Source of the DNA: Embiotoca jacksoni
Lineage: Eukaryota; Chordata; Actinopteri; Embiotocidae
Length of the DNA stretch: 64,000 bases
Reading direction: 5' to 3'
Assembly (NCBI GenBank): GCA_022577435.1
Contig: JAKOON010000011.1
Location: 17,237,802 to 17,301,801, forward strand
Made by a program: the position numbers and the translations under genes
Shown: one piece after another, positions 46,639 through 58,700 of the stretch
Position numbering within the stretch: position 1 is the stretch's first letter
Layout of the letters: each line of letters begins with the position of its first letter
The notes under the pieces: generated by a model
What the model saw: the letters and a program-made list of their open reading frames with translations, nothing else
Database searches by the model: none
What the model was told of the DNA's origin: nothing

Positions 46639-49600
46639 TTTCAGGTCAGATTTGCATTTATGTTATTTTACCATGAGTTAGTGTTAACTGAGGCTTTGTT
46701 ACCTGTTCCAGTGAAGATGACGTCGTATATGTTTTTGTCCAGTGCTCGGACCCTCTCCACAACAATCTGAGTGTAATTGATGTCTTTGGTGATGAGGCGA
46801 GGCCCGTTGCCGATGGGCAGGACGGGATCCTCCAGCAGCGGGTGGTCCTTCACAAACTGAAGCGTTTTGTCCGGCAGGTGGAGCGAACTGCTGATGTTCT
46901 GCTCACGCATCAGGTTGTTCATACACTGGTGAAAAAAGAGACTTATTACAACAGCCGTTCTGTGTGGCATCGTGTAAGACAAGCCAATTTTTCCTGGGAA
47001 GTAATATAACTGAAGTATTTTTTAAAGTCTGCGTTTAAAGCACTTACTGCTCCGGGACGCGGGGAAGGAGTGATGCCGTTGTACCGCACCCACTTAGTGT
47101 GCGACTGCTCCACTGTGGCCTTCTGCATGTACTTGCCCTTGGAGAAGACCTCTTCCACCGCCATCATGTTGTAGGCGCACACAGCTGACAGTCCCACATT
47201 GCCCCTGGGGGGGTGAGGGCATGAAGATGATGATGATGGAGATGGAAGAGGAAGAGGAAAAAAACAGGAGAAGAACAATTTAACAGGCTGTATTTTACTG
47301 CAGTGTCCCAGTGTATCCTGGCTTCGTTTCCCCCTCCCGCCCCCGCCCCCGCCATCCATCCCCAGCTGAAAGTCTTCAAACCACTGACCACTGAGATGTG
47401 AAGACACCGTAGATGACCGTGTCTCTCAAGTCTGTCCCCTTCAGGATGAAGACGTCGTGCACGACGTTGAAAACGAAGTTGAGCTCCGGCATGGAGCACA
47501 CCAGCTTGGCTTTCAGGAAGGACGTCCACTTCTTCTGCAGAGTGCGCTGGCCGCCGAGGTCGCCCTGCGGGGGGATATTAAGAGAAAACAAATGAAAAGA
47601 GGGGGACGGTTGTGTAACGACGTAATTTCCACTGCGGGAGATGACACGTATTTGTTCGGGTTGTTTTTCTAGCCAAAGTCTAAATGGCATCTGTTTTTTT
47701 GTTACATCACCAAATAAACCATAAATTCTAACTAACGTTTATGAGGTTTTAGCAGGTGTTTTTTGTCAAAGTTCTTTTGTTTGCACTGTAATGTTATACA
47801 GTATTTTGGAATTTAGGTTCTTGTCCAACAAATGTTTCGACGCTACAACAGATTTTTTGTTATTGTCCATGTGAGCTGGGCCCCTGTTTGTCTGAGACAC
47901 AATTAATTATAGAAGAAAATGGATGGATGGAGGGAAAGGAGAAAGACAAACAACAGGAAGTTCGGGGCTAAAGAGGTTTAGTGCTGGTATGTGCAGATGG
48001 TGCACAACATGTACTGACCTTACAGACGCGGGCCACCCTGGGGATGAGCAGCTTGCCAAAGAACTCGTACTCCACCGACACCTCGGTGAAGAAGTAGTAG
48101 ATTTTGTCGTCCTCGCCATCTGCTCTGTTTTTCCCTTCTCTGATCACGTCGGCAAACACGAAACTGGGCTCTGCGAGGAAAAGCAGAGACAGAAGACAGA
48201 CGCCGGTATGAATAAAAGGGAGCGGGGGGGGGGGGGGAAGAAAACCTGGACGGTTCATCAGCTGTTGTGAAAGCCTCACTGTCGTTCTACTCCTGAAGGC
48301 GTTATTCTAAATTATTTAACAGAAACCTAAAATTCTCTTCAATTTCAAAATGGGAATTTTGATGGCCTCGAGCCCAAATTGAGTCCTTTGATATTAGTTA
48401 TCTGATGATTCTGAGCCTAAATGTTGATTAAATATGGATCTGATCGGCAACAATTAGCTAAATGATAGAAAATAAATTGTCAATAGTTTTGATTATCAAT
48501 TCAACTTTTTGTTATTTTATGATAGAAATGCAAAAATATTTGTTCATTCCAGCTTCTTAAATGTGAATATTTTATGGTTTCTTTTACTCCTCCATGATAT
48601 TAAACTAAATACCTCGCGGTTGTTGGTTGACAACACATTTTCAGCAGCATCTTAGACTTTGGGAGACACTGGTTGACATTTTTCATCTTTTTCTGACATT
48701 TTAATGACTTAAAAGCTAATTGATAATTGTTATTTGCAGCCCTATAACTGATGTGGGAACCTATTAAATCTGCCGCACTCTATTTTTCTGCTTATTCTGT
48801 GGTTGAGAAATCACACCAGCTTGCAGAGAGCACTTTGACCAGGCAACAGCCTCGTTTAATTTTGGTCTGCCATCAAGTCACTTACAGAATTAGAGTTGAT
48901 TAGTGGGAGCTGATAGATCTGCCAGCAGATTTGAGAGCATTGCTGCAACACAAAGTAGACTAAACAAACCATAGTAAAAAATACAAAAGGGATCGGATTT
49001 GTATGGTCTTTATACAGATCCATTAAAATACGCCCTGATCAGCCCCGATTTCGATACTTCAGAAAATCTCTACCAGATTATACATCTCCTCTCATGCTTT
49101 GGAAATTATTTTTTAAAAATCCTTTCAAAGAAGCTTTCAGTTGATTTCAGATGTACACTGATCACATGTTGTTCCAACTCACCGTTGAGCCATGATGTGG
49201 AGTACTCTGTCCTCAGCGGAGACTGGGCTGGAGAATATCTGGAAATAATTGGTTCACTGCCTAAGAAGTTATAAGACGTTCCAGAGTATAGCTCTCCATC
49301 TGACGGAAAATAAAACAACAAAAACTGTCCAATCAGTCCATTTTGCCTCTGAGGATTATTATTATGTATTTTCCTGCAGGGCAGACAACCAAAAGAGCTC
49401 TTTGTGAAATGAGATATAAAAGTGGCCTCAACTCACCAACCATGACAGTAGTGAAGATTTGAGAGGGGTCAAAGGAGCACTTCCCTCTGCCGTCCTCCTG
49501 TCGACCATCCAATGAAAACGTGCCAAGGTTCTGGAAGAGCAGATTACATTTCAGTTAGAAGGTCGCATCGTTGATGAGCAAGTCTGAACACATGTTTATT

Positions 49601-51680
49601 TGTGAAGTGTGGTGTTCCCTGTTGAGGAGGGACTGAACATCAACCTACCAAGTAATCACACTGAGGTTGAAAGGCATGCGTGCCACAAACATACAGCCGC
49701 TCGTCGTCCACAACTTGGAGCACTCGGATGTAGTTCAGACAATCCCTCTGAAAAGAAACGTTATATAAGCAAATTGTTATAAACAGATCTTATTACAGGC
49801 TATTCATTTTTTGGCCTGAATGAATAATTGAATAATTAAAACCAACCTCTTTGGATTTTCCTTTGAGTGTGCACATCGTCGTGGGGGTTTCTGCAACTGT
49901 CCACTGAACCTTGAAATAGTAAAAAACAAAAAACAAAAATTGCAATCAAAAGTATTTAAACATTTTTTGGTCTATATTTTATCCACATTTTGATACCTTG
50001 TTGTTTCTGACGGTCACATTCTTCTTGCTGAGCTCAAAGATGGCCTCCCTCGCTCCCACATACAGCGCGTCCCTCTTCTCACTCAGCAGTAACGTGGAGT
50101 AATTGAAGATGCCAGGCTCCGCAAACTCCATCAGATCTAAATCTGAGCACAAAAACATACGATCACATGACTTCAGCGTCCGAAACAAAGCACATTAGGT
50201 TTTTTTCACAAAAGCAAAAACCTTAAAAAAAAACAAAAAACATTGACCACAACCTCCTTGGCAACAGACCGACAAAGTTATGAGTAGTTGGCGAACATTG
50301 TGGAGAATTTAGCAGCTACAAAGACAGATATTTCCTTCAGGTGTCGGTGGGGACCAAAACAGAGCTAAAAAGCAAATCGAATGTCGGGCGCGGATTAATC
50401 AGGAAGCAAAAAAAAACACAATTCCAAGTGACAACGTTGGTCCATGTCTGCTCGTATAAATAGACGTGATTTTGCTATCATGATCACTCTAACAACTTTA
50501 TAGGCTGTTTTATTAGGTCAGTCTTGTGTTCACAGCGCGTTTCTGCTGCCCCCAGTGGCCAAAAATAGGCACTGTAGCTTTAAGCTGCACTTTGATGTCA
50601 TCGGGTAAAAGCCGACAGTGTCGGCAAAGGTGACAGACGCAGTATGGAAGATGACTAAGTCCATCTCTTCTTATACTCTGTGTTGTGATTGATGGTAAAC
50701 CTAACGGAGAGTTTGTGTTGGGATGGTATTGGTTGTAGCAGGTGCAAGTGGGTTCAGGTTGCAGGTGATGGGTCATAAACACCACAATGATGAAAGCAAA
50801 CACGGTCACTGACTGAAACGGTGAGTGAGACCCATGAGCGCAGAGACTTTGTTAAAGGGTGAACTGTACTCGTTCTCATAGACAGACTCAGTGACTTGAG
50901 CTATTTCTGTAAACGGCGTTATGCAAATAGAACTTCCGCTTCAACTTGAGAGACCGTGGTGAGAACGAGGGCAGCCTTTTGAGATAAAATGAAGAAACAG
51001 GTGTGACAAAGCGATCTATTGTAAACTTCAGACACCAAGTTTAAAATGGAACTTTGATGTATTCTTAAGATGAACAGACTGATAAGGCTCAGTTACTCCT
51101 GTATTACCAGTGGAGCAACTGAACTGTAATGCCTTAGATTTCTTGTTTTGACATTGTGGAAGCTCATAAATACCAGTTCAGACTAACAAGCATGACTTCC
51201 TCTATTGGCTGCTTTTAAATGAGTGTAGATGGTTCGTGCACAGTTTCAAATTAAATCAGCATCTGGGGTTTCTATAAGAAAAAAAAAAGCATTCATTGGA
51301 AATATGAATAGTGATTTCTATAAACAAAAAGAAGAAAAAAAAGTGAGAAAGACATACAAAACCTTAATAATTAAAATATTTATTATTTGATTTTCCAAAG
51401 ATTTTCCAAAATCCAAAGATAAAAAGTAACAAGATCCTAAACAGGTGTCTTTAAATGATGTATTTAGTTACACTACTACTCAGTTACATACTAGTATTGT
51501 CTCATTATGGCTCTCTATTTTTTGTCGTAATAACCAGTCAACTGGTTTAATCGCCGAGAAATATTGCCACATTGGAGCCTCACCTTGGTGCTTCCAGGAA
51601 GTTCGAGGCACAGCGTGGGGTCCGTGGGTGGAGACCTCGAGGAGCAGCCCCAGAAACACTCCCAGCACACCGAATCCCAT
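44270..51680 (-). CDS. sema4d: Semaphorin-4D (CD100-like), membrane isoform, 14 coding exons
   Basis: Type I membrane ligand of plexin-B receptors (in mammals also CD72), acting in axon guidance, vascular and immune signalling. Exons in order: 51680-51584, 50142-49997, 49909-49847, 49747-49649, 49530-49437, 49299-49183, 48170-48019, 47564-47389, 47204-47048, 46925-46703, 46346-46234, 46002-45830, 45635-45589, 45273-44270. Phases agree throughout and give 886 residues (human 862). Signal peptide 1-~24, sema domain ~35-490, PSI ~498-545 with its Cys pattern and DPYCAWD, one Ig domain ~560-640, a Pro/Thr-rich stalk, a transmembrane helix ~751-771 followed by YNCY, and a tail ending near EKPFDVDCES...FADADE. 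Human SEMA4D has DKPFDVKCELKFADSDADGD there, which identifies the paralogue. Further untranslated exons lie to the right. Confidence 0.95.
45589..45635 (-). CDS. sema4d: sema4d coding exon 13 (PSI end)
   Basis: 47 bp between TTTTTCAG and GTAGGA; encodes RLIQSLNGDADSCPA (human RGLIQEMSGDASVCP). Ends in phase 1, the phase shared by both alternative downstream exons. Confidence 0.92.
45830..46002 (-). CDS. sema4d: sema4d coding exon 12 (sema end, PSI)
   Basis: 173 bp between TTCCACAG and GTAACT; contains YAGSDSAVVQSPTAFC and CDDCILARDPYCAWDP, the cysteine-rich PSI module. Confidence 0.97.
46174..46214. repeat. (AC)n microsatellite beside sema4d exon 11
   Basis: About 41 bases of AC followed by an AAC run, starting ~20 bases inside the intron from the exon 11 donor. 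On the gene strand this is a (GT)n/(TTG)n stretch next to a splice donor. Confidence 0.96.
46234..46346 (-). CDS. sema4d: sema4d coding exon 11
   Basis: 113 bp between CTCTTCAG and GTCAGT; encodes DKGVLHKSVVFEGEVHIVEE through LVLSSE. Its donor lies ~20 bases from the AC array at 46,174-46,214. Confidence 0.96.
46703..46925 (-). CDS. sema4d: sema4d coding exon 10
   Basis: 223 bp between TTCACCAG and GTAACA; contains LHLPDKTLQFVKDHPLLEDP and NYTQIVVERVRALD; ends in phase 1. Confidence 0.96.
47048..47204 (-). CDS. sema4d: sema4d coding exon 9
   Basis: 157 bp between CCCCCAG and GTAAGT; encodes GNVGLSAVCAYN and TVEQSHTKWVRYNG...PSPRPGA. Confidence 0.97.
47389..47564 (-). CDS. sema4d: sema4d coding exon 8
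   Basis: 176 bp between CCCGCAG and GTCAGT; encodes GDLGGQRTLQKKWTSFLKAK and onward to YGVFTSQ; ends in phase 2. Confidence 0.97.
48019..48170 (-). CDS. sema4d: sema4d coding exon 7
   Basis: 152 bp between CTCGCAG and GTCAGT; encodes EPSFVFADVIREGKNRADGE and YYFFTEVSVEYEF...IPRVARVCK. Confidence 0.97.
49183..49299 (-). CDS. sema4d: sema4d coding exon 6
   Basis: 117 bp between CCGTCAG and GTGAGT; encodes DGELYSGTSYNFLGSEPIIS and SPLRTEYSTSWLN, nearly identical to human. Confidence 0.97.
49437..49530 (-). CDS. sema4d: sema4d coding exon 5
   Basis: 94 bp between CTTCCAG and GTGAGT; contains EDGRGKCSFDPSQ and TTVMV; ends in phase 1. Confidence 0.95.
49649..49747 (-). CDS. sema4d: sema4d coding exon 4
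   Basis: 99 bp between TTTTCAG and GTAGGT; contains CLNYIRVLQ and LYVCGTHAFQPQCDYL, conserved sema-domain signatures. Confidence 0.96.
49847..49909 (-). CDS. sema4d: sema4d coding exon 3
   Basis: 63 bp, phase 0, between TTTCAAG and GTTGGT; encodes VQWTVAETPTTMCTLKGKSK plus E. More diverged than its neighbours, but Trp, Cys and KGKSK are shared with human. Confidence 0.88.
49997..50142 (-). CDS. sema4d: sema4d coding exon 2 (sema domain)
   Basis: 146 bp between TGCTCAG and GTATCA; encodes FAEPGIFNYSTLLLSEKRDA then LYVGAREAIFEL, matching the first blade of SEMA4D. Confidence 0.96.
50250..50590. repeat. Dispersed teleost repeat in sema4d intron 1
   Basis: Contains tgtggagaatttagcagcta, then tcggtggggaccaaaacaga and ctgcccccagtggccaaa, modules I recognise from other fish introns. 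Edges approximate. Confidence 0.5.
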
Positions 51681-51717
51681 GTTGGACTCTGATAACTTCG
51701 GAGCTGTGAAGTTTCCC
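51584..51717 (-). CDS. sema4d: sema4d first coding exon (signal peptide)
   Basis: Acceptor CCCTCGCAG, exon from 51,717, ATG at 51,680, donor GTGAGG at 51,583. Coding part 97 bp: MGFGVLGVFLGLLLEVSTHG is a hydrophobic signal peptide, followed by PRTSWKH (human PRITWEH). An acceptor just upstream of the ATG shows that a 5' untranslated exon must exist further right. Confidence 0.9.
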
Positions 51718-51819
51718 CTGCGAGGGCACACGAAGACAAAAATGAAGCAACAGACCAAATCCTGCACTGACTAAGCATTTCAGAGATGTAGACTTCCTCA
51801 CTGATCATACCGTGCAGAG

Positions 51820-51820
<1 letters not shown>

Positions 51821-51850
<30 letters not shown>

Positions 51851-51899
51851 CCACGCACACACACACACACCCACGCGCACACACACACACACACACACA
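51821..51899. repeat. Compound (CA)n/(CG) microsatellite
   Basis: CA array interrupted by cccacgc units, ~100 bases upstream of the first sema4d coding exon's acceptor. Confidence 0.95.
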
Positions 51900-52678
51900 G
51901 AAAGGGGACAGATGCCAAATGTAGCTCACTCATACTGAAAGCCTGATTCATTCATCCTCTTCTCTTTTCATTAGTTCACATGCATCTGAATAAAATCAGC
52001 ATCTCGCTAAAAGCATGCGTGAAATCCACATTTTCACATGTAAAATAAAGATATTTCTCAAATAAAAACAATTTGAATGAAAAAAGTTATTTCCCCAACA
52101 ATTAGTCAATCGATTAATCTCTGGTCATTTTACAAGAAAAGAAATGACAACCATTTGTGATCATATGCTTTCATTTACTTTTCTTTTACATATGACAGCC
52201 AATATTTTGGTCAGACAAAAGAACCACTTTGAAGATGTCACTGTGATGAAATTGCAAATTTCTCAAAAATGTTTTGACTTTGACGACATGATTAATCAAT
52301 TAGTTGAAAATAATTATCTGTAGCTTAATCAACAATAACATTATTCATTAGTTGCTGCCCTGGATTACACTTTAGACAGTTGTAAAATATGATATTATTT
52401 CTTTTCTGTTCAAGCAGGGCCCCGCAAAAGTCACCTTCACTTCGGGAAGGAAGTAAACTCTCACTAATGTTACATAAAGAAAAGTGAAACTCTGTCACAA
52501 CAAGGACAAGTATGCCATTGTGCAATTCCAAATCCCCACACTTCCCTACCAGTAAGTGAATAACTAAAAGGCCATCTTGTAAATGACCAGTTGCTTTTGG
52601 GACTTGGGGAAAATAACAAAGCAGGAAAACAGATGGATGTGGAGCTCCACCTAAAAAAAGGGGCATCAGAGGGGTCAG

Positions 52679-52704
52679 TGAGGAGGAGGAGGAGGAGGAG
52701 GAGG
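52679..52704. repeat. (GGA)n microsatellite
   Basis: About eight GGA units in non-coding DNA. Confidence 0.9.
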
Positions 52705-55594
52705 GCCTGAACTAACATGAGCGGCAGAAAACTGCTCGCTCTGGTTTGTACAAAGCACAGAAAAACAAACAAACACACCCACACCCAGCATGAAAGTTAC
52801 AGCATCTGTTTAATTGAGCCTGTGATGTGTGTTATAATGAATCCAGTATGACATTTTAATGCTGTGTGTTACGTAAAGATTTAACACCTTGGGCTCATAA
52901 AAATCCCCCTTTTCCTAAAAACGTGCCACTGAGCTCCTGTTGAAGGTGCATCCATTTCCCTCGGGTGACAATGACAACAACGACCACGATGACGACAGCC
53001 GTCCTGGTTGCCATCGGCTCTTATCACACGCCGGTGTCCTTTTCCATTTGTCAATTTATAAAAGGCATCGTGATCCTCGGTGTACTCACCACAGGACGAG
53101 CCTGATAAAGAGTCCATTAAGCCACTTTGTGTTGTTCGCGGAAGCGGTTAACTTATCCAGATCCCCCTCAGGTGGAGGATGTTGTCATATTCAATAAAAG
53201 CTAGTGTATCATATTTAAAAATAGTTTGTTTTTTTCCTTGGACCATGTTTTCTTTTTTCAGAAATGATATTGTACATTAAAATGACTTTTTTTCTATTTT
53301 GAAAGGAGAATGGCTCAAATATGGACAGTTCAGTTAACATAATGAACAATATTCATGTGATTTTCATCTTTTTGTTGGGATTCATTTTCATCTTGCAGGT
53401 AAAAAAAAACACATTTTGCAAGTCAGCAGTTTTAGGTCAGCGGCGGGGGAAAAAAGCACAGGCTTTAAAGCTTCAGGAAATATTAAAATAAATCTCTAAA
53501 TCTGTTCTCAATCCTGCTTTGTAATGCGTGCAATGTCTGCCAAAGTTACAGCAATGCAGGACAAGAAAAATAATACCGGAGGTCAATTTCGTGACTGTCA
53601 ACCAAATGCATTTGGACTGATAATCTTCTTTTAGTCTATAAATATTATCAACACTGAAGAGGTATTAGCTGACATGATTCAATTGTAAAGCTCAAGTGCT
53701 TCCTTTCTCTTGATCCAATCATGTGAGAGCAGCAGTGTTGGGAGAGTGTCTGCACAACTCCAGCTTTGTACTCTGGCGTCTCTCCTTCAACGCGAATGAA
53801 GCTGGCTTTTACGTGATTGGAGAGGATCGCTGACGGAGCCGTGCCGTACGCTTCTCCTCTGACTAAGTAAACCGATCTGGCACGAAGCAGGTTCTTCTGG
53901 TTTGAACCACAAAAGGCTCAAGAGACGCTGAAGCATCCGCACAACACCTCCACGAGATGGCTGGGTCGGTCACGCAAAGGAATGCGATTAAAGGTTATCG
54001 GATGTCTCGTCAGACAAGAATTGAATCAAGCGGCAGGAGACAATGAAAATAAATGACATACAAAATACTCTCTAACAAAGAAAATGTAAAGTCATTTCCT
54101 GCTTTTATGGGATCGTTTGTCTTCATTTAGGATATTATAACCAAAATTACAGAACACATTTTAAGCCCATAGAATAGATAAATCATGGCCAACTACTTTT
54201 AAATGACTTGCTAGCACCGTTGTGGCTCAAATATAGGTTAGTAATCAGTGACCCAGCAGAGGGGGAGGTATATCATGTGGCACAGCACATACAGACAATC
54301 AATGAGGCCCACCGCAGCTAGAGAAAAAGGGGGAGTATGACAATTGATTATTGATTTGGTTGTGCATGAGGCCCCAGAGGCCATGACCCTCCTGATGCTA
54401 CGATTGGTTTTTTTTTGCGAAGGTTTCCACCGACAAAATCTGGCAAAGATGGAATTCCATCCCGACTTCAGGCTGAGCCACGGACTCCATTCTGCTAAAA
54501 GAGGGGGTCAAATACACAAGGACCTATTGTTTACTGAAGATGAGGGTAGCCTCCACTCCACTGCACTGCACCCCCCCATCCCCCATCACATCCACATCAT
54601 CACTGCAGAGTAGTCAACAATGAACAGAGAGAGAGAGAACGAAGGAGAGAGAGGCATCGCTCCCCCCCCCCCCCTCCTCATCCAGTTCGTCTACAGTCTT
54701 GCCAATCTAAATGCCAGGGTAGCTTAGCTGGGAGGAAAGCTCCGAGCCAAGCCAGTGTTTCCAAAGATCACACAGGCCCATGAGATCTGGGGAAGCATCC
54801 CATAAAGACGGCACAAACACTGCCTGATGACAGCAGCAACTGAACTTGTGAAAGACAGAGACATAAAGGAGACGGAAATAGCAACAGCGTGAATGGATGA
54901 GATAACAACACTGAAATTCCCAATGAAAACCACAGGCACACAGAATTAATCTGTTTCTGTCCTCTGAGAAATATCCTCTTGTACAAAATTTCCATAAATA
55001 AAAGCGTCCGAATCGACTCCGCCTTGTATCCGTGCACTCCTGATGCCCTCCATCAATCTCACCATTCTTGCGCCCCATTAAGGGCAAAGCTTAAGCCTCA
55101 AACACCCTTTGAAAGTCAGTGTTACAGTAGCAGAGAAAGCACACTGGCAGCTCCCCTATTGCTGCTGAGAGATTTAGAGGAGTGGCCACACTGGCCTAGG
55201 ACATTTAAGACGGTTACCATGCTGGCAGGTCTCTTTGAGCCCTTTGTGTTCCCCTCTCAGCTCCTTTGGCTGGGCAGGGAGGTTGACACCTGCTTGGGGC
55301 CTTGGGGTTCCCAGCACTGTGCTGCTAACTGGGCACAGATATTGGCAGGCTGCCCACTGAGGACAGGGGACGGAGAGGGGGAAACTGGAGCTCAGCCTAT
55401 CTGTGCATGAGAACTTCGAATGTGTTTGTGAGCTTGAAAGAGAGAGAAAAAAAAATCAACTTCAGCTGGAAGGTTGTGCTTGGTCCTTATGTGAACAAAT
55501 TACTAGGGGTGAACCAATAATTTAATTTTGATTGAGGCTGGCCATCACAATAAATCACAGAACAACCACATTTAACCATTGGCACTGTGTTTGC

Positions 55595-55705
55595 AGCATT
55601 GACTGTATATAAAAGCGGACGTAGCTTCTGGGTCTGAAAAGTGAGGGATACCACCTCCAAAGCCACAAGAGGTTCAACTTCTCTCATGAAATACAAAGTC
55701 AATAT
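55595..55705 (+). repeat. Dispersed MITE-like repeat, copy 2
   Basis: Starts ttgactgtatataaaagcgg and ends tcatgaaatacaaagtcaat. The reverse complement of copy 1 (33,615-33,800) shares both ends and parts of the middle; this copy is shorter. The ends are themselves imperfect inverted repeats (TTGACT). Confidence 0.65.
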
Positions 55706-58700
55706 ATTTTCTGTTGTTTCCTAAAATCCTTCTTTCTTATTATTTTTTTTAATGTGGTCTATTTGAAAATAGTTCCATCATTAATTAGAAAATAGGCCTC
55801 AGAAAGTCGAGTTCTTGAGATGGCGGCTAAAATCCAAACTTGGAAGCTTCATCATGGCAATTCACAAACCAACGGGCAACGTCACTGTTTGTTGCAGCTA
55901 CTGTATACACTTGCTGCCCAGTGTTTTTCCTTTGGTTTGCTGATTAAACATGACAACAAGCCTGCTACAAGATAGTCTATAATAAAAAAAAAAAAACAGC
56001 CAGTTTTAATGAAAGCTTGTTTGCACTTCCTACTCAAGAGGCAGCAGAGTCTGCAACAGGCATCCCCAACACATCCCAGTCACAACTGAAGCCAACAGAA
56101 AAACATCTCTGCTCTGCCAGGTGCAGATAAAAAGTCAAGTGAAACCAACGACAGAACCAGACGCAGCCTTCCGCTCACACAAACTGCGGTGAGGTTAGAT
56201 CTGGCTACAAACTGCTGCCCTGCTTCCTCTCTGCTTGTTATTCATCACATGTTCCCACCTGATTGTGACTGATTGTGTCATTTACGTATCTGTTCACTAT
56301 CCTGCTCTGATTAATCACTGTGAAGCAAACATGTGCTCTGATCTGTATCATCTCCTGAGCTGAGGCGGACAGATCCCGACTCACCAGGCCACACGATCAA
56401 TTTAAAATCAACCGGCTCCCGTCTTGATTCCCGTCTTAAATGGTCGCCGCCACATGGCGACTTCACCACTTGCCACTTCATTCCCGATGCAGAGACAAGA
56501 AGCTCTGCATCCTGTGAGCAGAGAGCACGGCGAGGACACCGAGTGGTGTGAGGGAGTTGGACATTCAGCCCCTGCCAACAACTCCAACCCTTCACTTGGT
56601 TTTCCCCTTGCTGGCTCTCTTTTCCATGTACTCACTCGTCATCAGCATCAATGATGCTCTTCTTCCTTTTGCTGCAGCCCGCCAAGAAGCTTTGACTTTT
56701 TTTTTCCCCCCGGCTGCATCTGTTGCTATAATACCAACATGCCTAACCACGCACTAACAAACTGTGTAATGGGAAATGTGCTACAAGTATTTCAATTTGT
56801 ATAATTTGGCATTTTAATATGACATGCAGCGCTGCACACAAACTTTCTCTTCCTTTGTGGAAATAACTTCTTTAGGCGGTCAGGTCACACTTCACACCTA
56901 CAGTAAAGGTCTCATTTGACATTTGCATACTTTACTGCCTTACTGAGGCGAGCGCCGGCAGTCTAGCCACACTGTCCGCCACAAACTACCAACATTTCCT
57001 TGTGATGACTGATGTAATCAGCAGGCCCATCTGCACAGAACCCACCCAGCTGTGGGACTGATGATAATGCTGCACCAACTGCTCCTGATTATCAGGTTGC
57101 TTCACTGAAGGTTTTCTAATAGACCCGTCTGGTCCTCTTATGTCAGAACTGCTAACAATAATCATGTGACCGTCACTGCATATTGCTGCATAAATTAATC
57201 AAGGCACCTGATACATTAATTAAAAAAGCCAGTCTATGACCAGTGACACCAGTTAATGTAAGAAAAAAAGGAAGATAATCTTATTGAAGTGATAAATGAT
57301 GTTAGTGATGGTAATTTGCTTTTAATATTTCATATTTCTAAAGCGCACTTTGTCATCTAAACTCATCCTTAAGACTGATTTGAATTATTTAAATATGAAA
57401 TAATTAGTCAAATATCAGGTTAACAGAAAATAAACTAGCCCCTTTTGTGAAAACTGATTCATCCTTTTAGGAGTTGCAAAAATTCACTGGTTCCAGCATC
57501 TCAAACGTAAATAAATTATTTGTTCATAGGCTGTTAGGATAGTAAACTGAAAATGTTTGTGTTCTGCACTGTTGGCTGGAAGAAAAAACACATCTCACCA
57601 CGGGCCGGGTGACTTGTGTTCTTCCCCATTTGCTGACTTTTTAAAGACTAAATGACTAAACCATCTGTTGCAGTGCTCCTTATTCTTCTTGTTGCTGAAG
57701 ATACTTCTTCAGGCTGTGTTTGGGCTCGTTGACATGTTGCCGTGAGTTATTTTGAACCAGGCCTGCATGAAAAAAAAGCGAGCGAGAAGGAGATCCATTC
57801 ACTCGAAACAAAATCCTGCGACCACAGAGGTCGACACACTGCTGGGGACAGATGTCGGCTCCAATGTCATTTACAGATTAACAGAGTTTGGCTATAGATG
57901 TGGCAGAGACACATGCTTGCTCACATGTGTGCATGATGATGCCAAACGTGGACACCAAATCCTTCTTATAAGACCTGACAGGGGCCGAGGGCCCGTCCTA
58001 AAATACTGCCAGCTGCATCAGAGTTTCGGGTTGTGTTTGCTCGCAGGCTGATGGACCGTTTTTGACAGTCTGAGCAGAGACAGCCAGGACATTACGGTCT
58101 CTCAATATTGGTAAGTTACTGGCCTTAGAGCTCCAGCTGGCTGCTACACATGCATGTGATGATCACATTTTGTTCTCGTTTTTTTTGTTTGTTACTCGCA
58201 TGCAACATCTTAGAAGAGTAATCCACTGGTTTACCATTGCAGCTACAACATGACCGGACATTTTTAAAACAAATTGGATGCAGCAGAACCAGAGATAATC
58301 TTATTTTTTAATTCAATGTATTGTCCTTCTTTGTCAAAGCCTAGTACCCACAAAACAATTTGAACCGCTGGCAAGCCATGCTAACAGCAGCTCATGTAGA
58401 GCTAAAGTAACATCTCTTGAGACAATTTATCTTCGCCTGGAGACACTTTTTACTGTTCAGGACCTGCAAACAGACCTTCAAGTGTAAAATTGGTTGGTTC
58501 CCCTTACTTTTACAAACAGTTTGATTTGTTTTACCTCCCAAGTTGTCAGCACAAGTCAACACAAAGCAGTTCGAACTGCAGTCATGGCCCAAACCATCTG
58601 GAATTCACAGGAGGATAGACATCAGCCTTCAGCTCAGACGTGCAAAGCCACGGGGTCAAAGCCCCGTAATGTTAACGTAAAGTCCTCGAAAAGCCAGCGA

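Larger units (their letters stand above)
41774..51680 (-). other. sema4d: sema4d transcription unit including alternative 3' exons
   Basis: Extent covering all coding exons of both inferred isoforms that lie in this block. The membrane form uses 14 exons ending at 44,270; the alternative form leaves exon 13 in the same phase and continues through 43,308-42,994 and 42,087-41,875. Polyadenylation candidates on the minus strand are at 42,363-42,368 (membrane form) and 39,777-39,782 (alternative form). Confidence 0.6.

Noticed and set aside
52325..52784. Two overlapping ~110-codon minus-strand ORFs upstream of sema4d
   Set aside because: No conserved domain, no splice sites in phase with sema4d, hydrophobic Leu/Phe-rich from T-rich DNA and the GGA repeat.
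53093..53117. Start of a protein (MDSLSGSSCG) spliced at GTGAGT
   Set aside because: The downstream sema4d exon has its own signal-peptide ATG, and the acceptor side of this segment is weak. Kept only as a possible leader donor.
54979..55410. 143-codon plus-strand ORF
   Set aside because: Looks plausible in length, but no recognisable motif, no promoter or splice context, and composition like the surrounding complex non-coding DNA.
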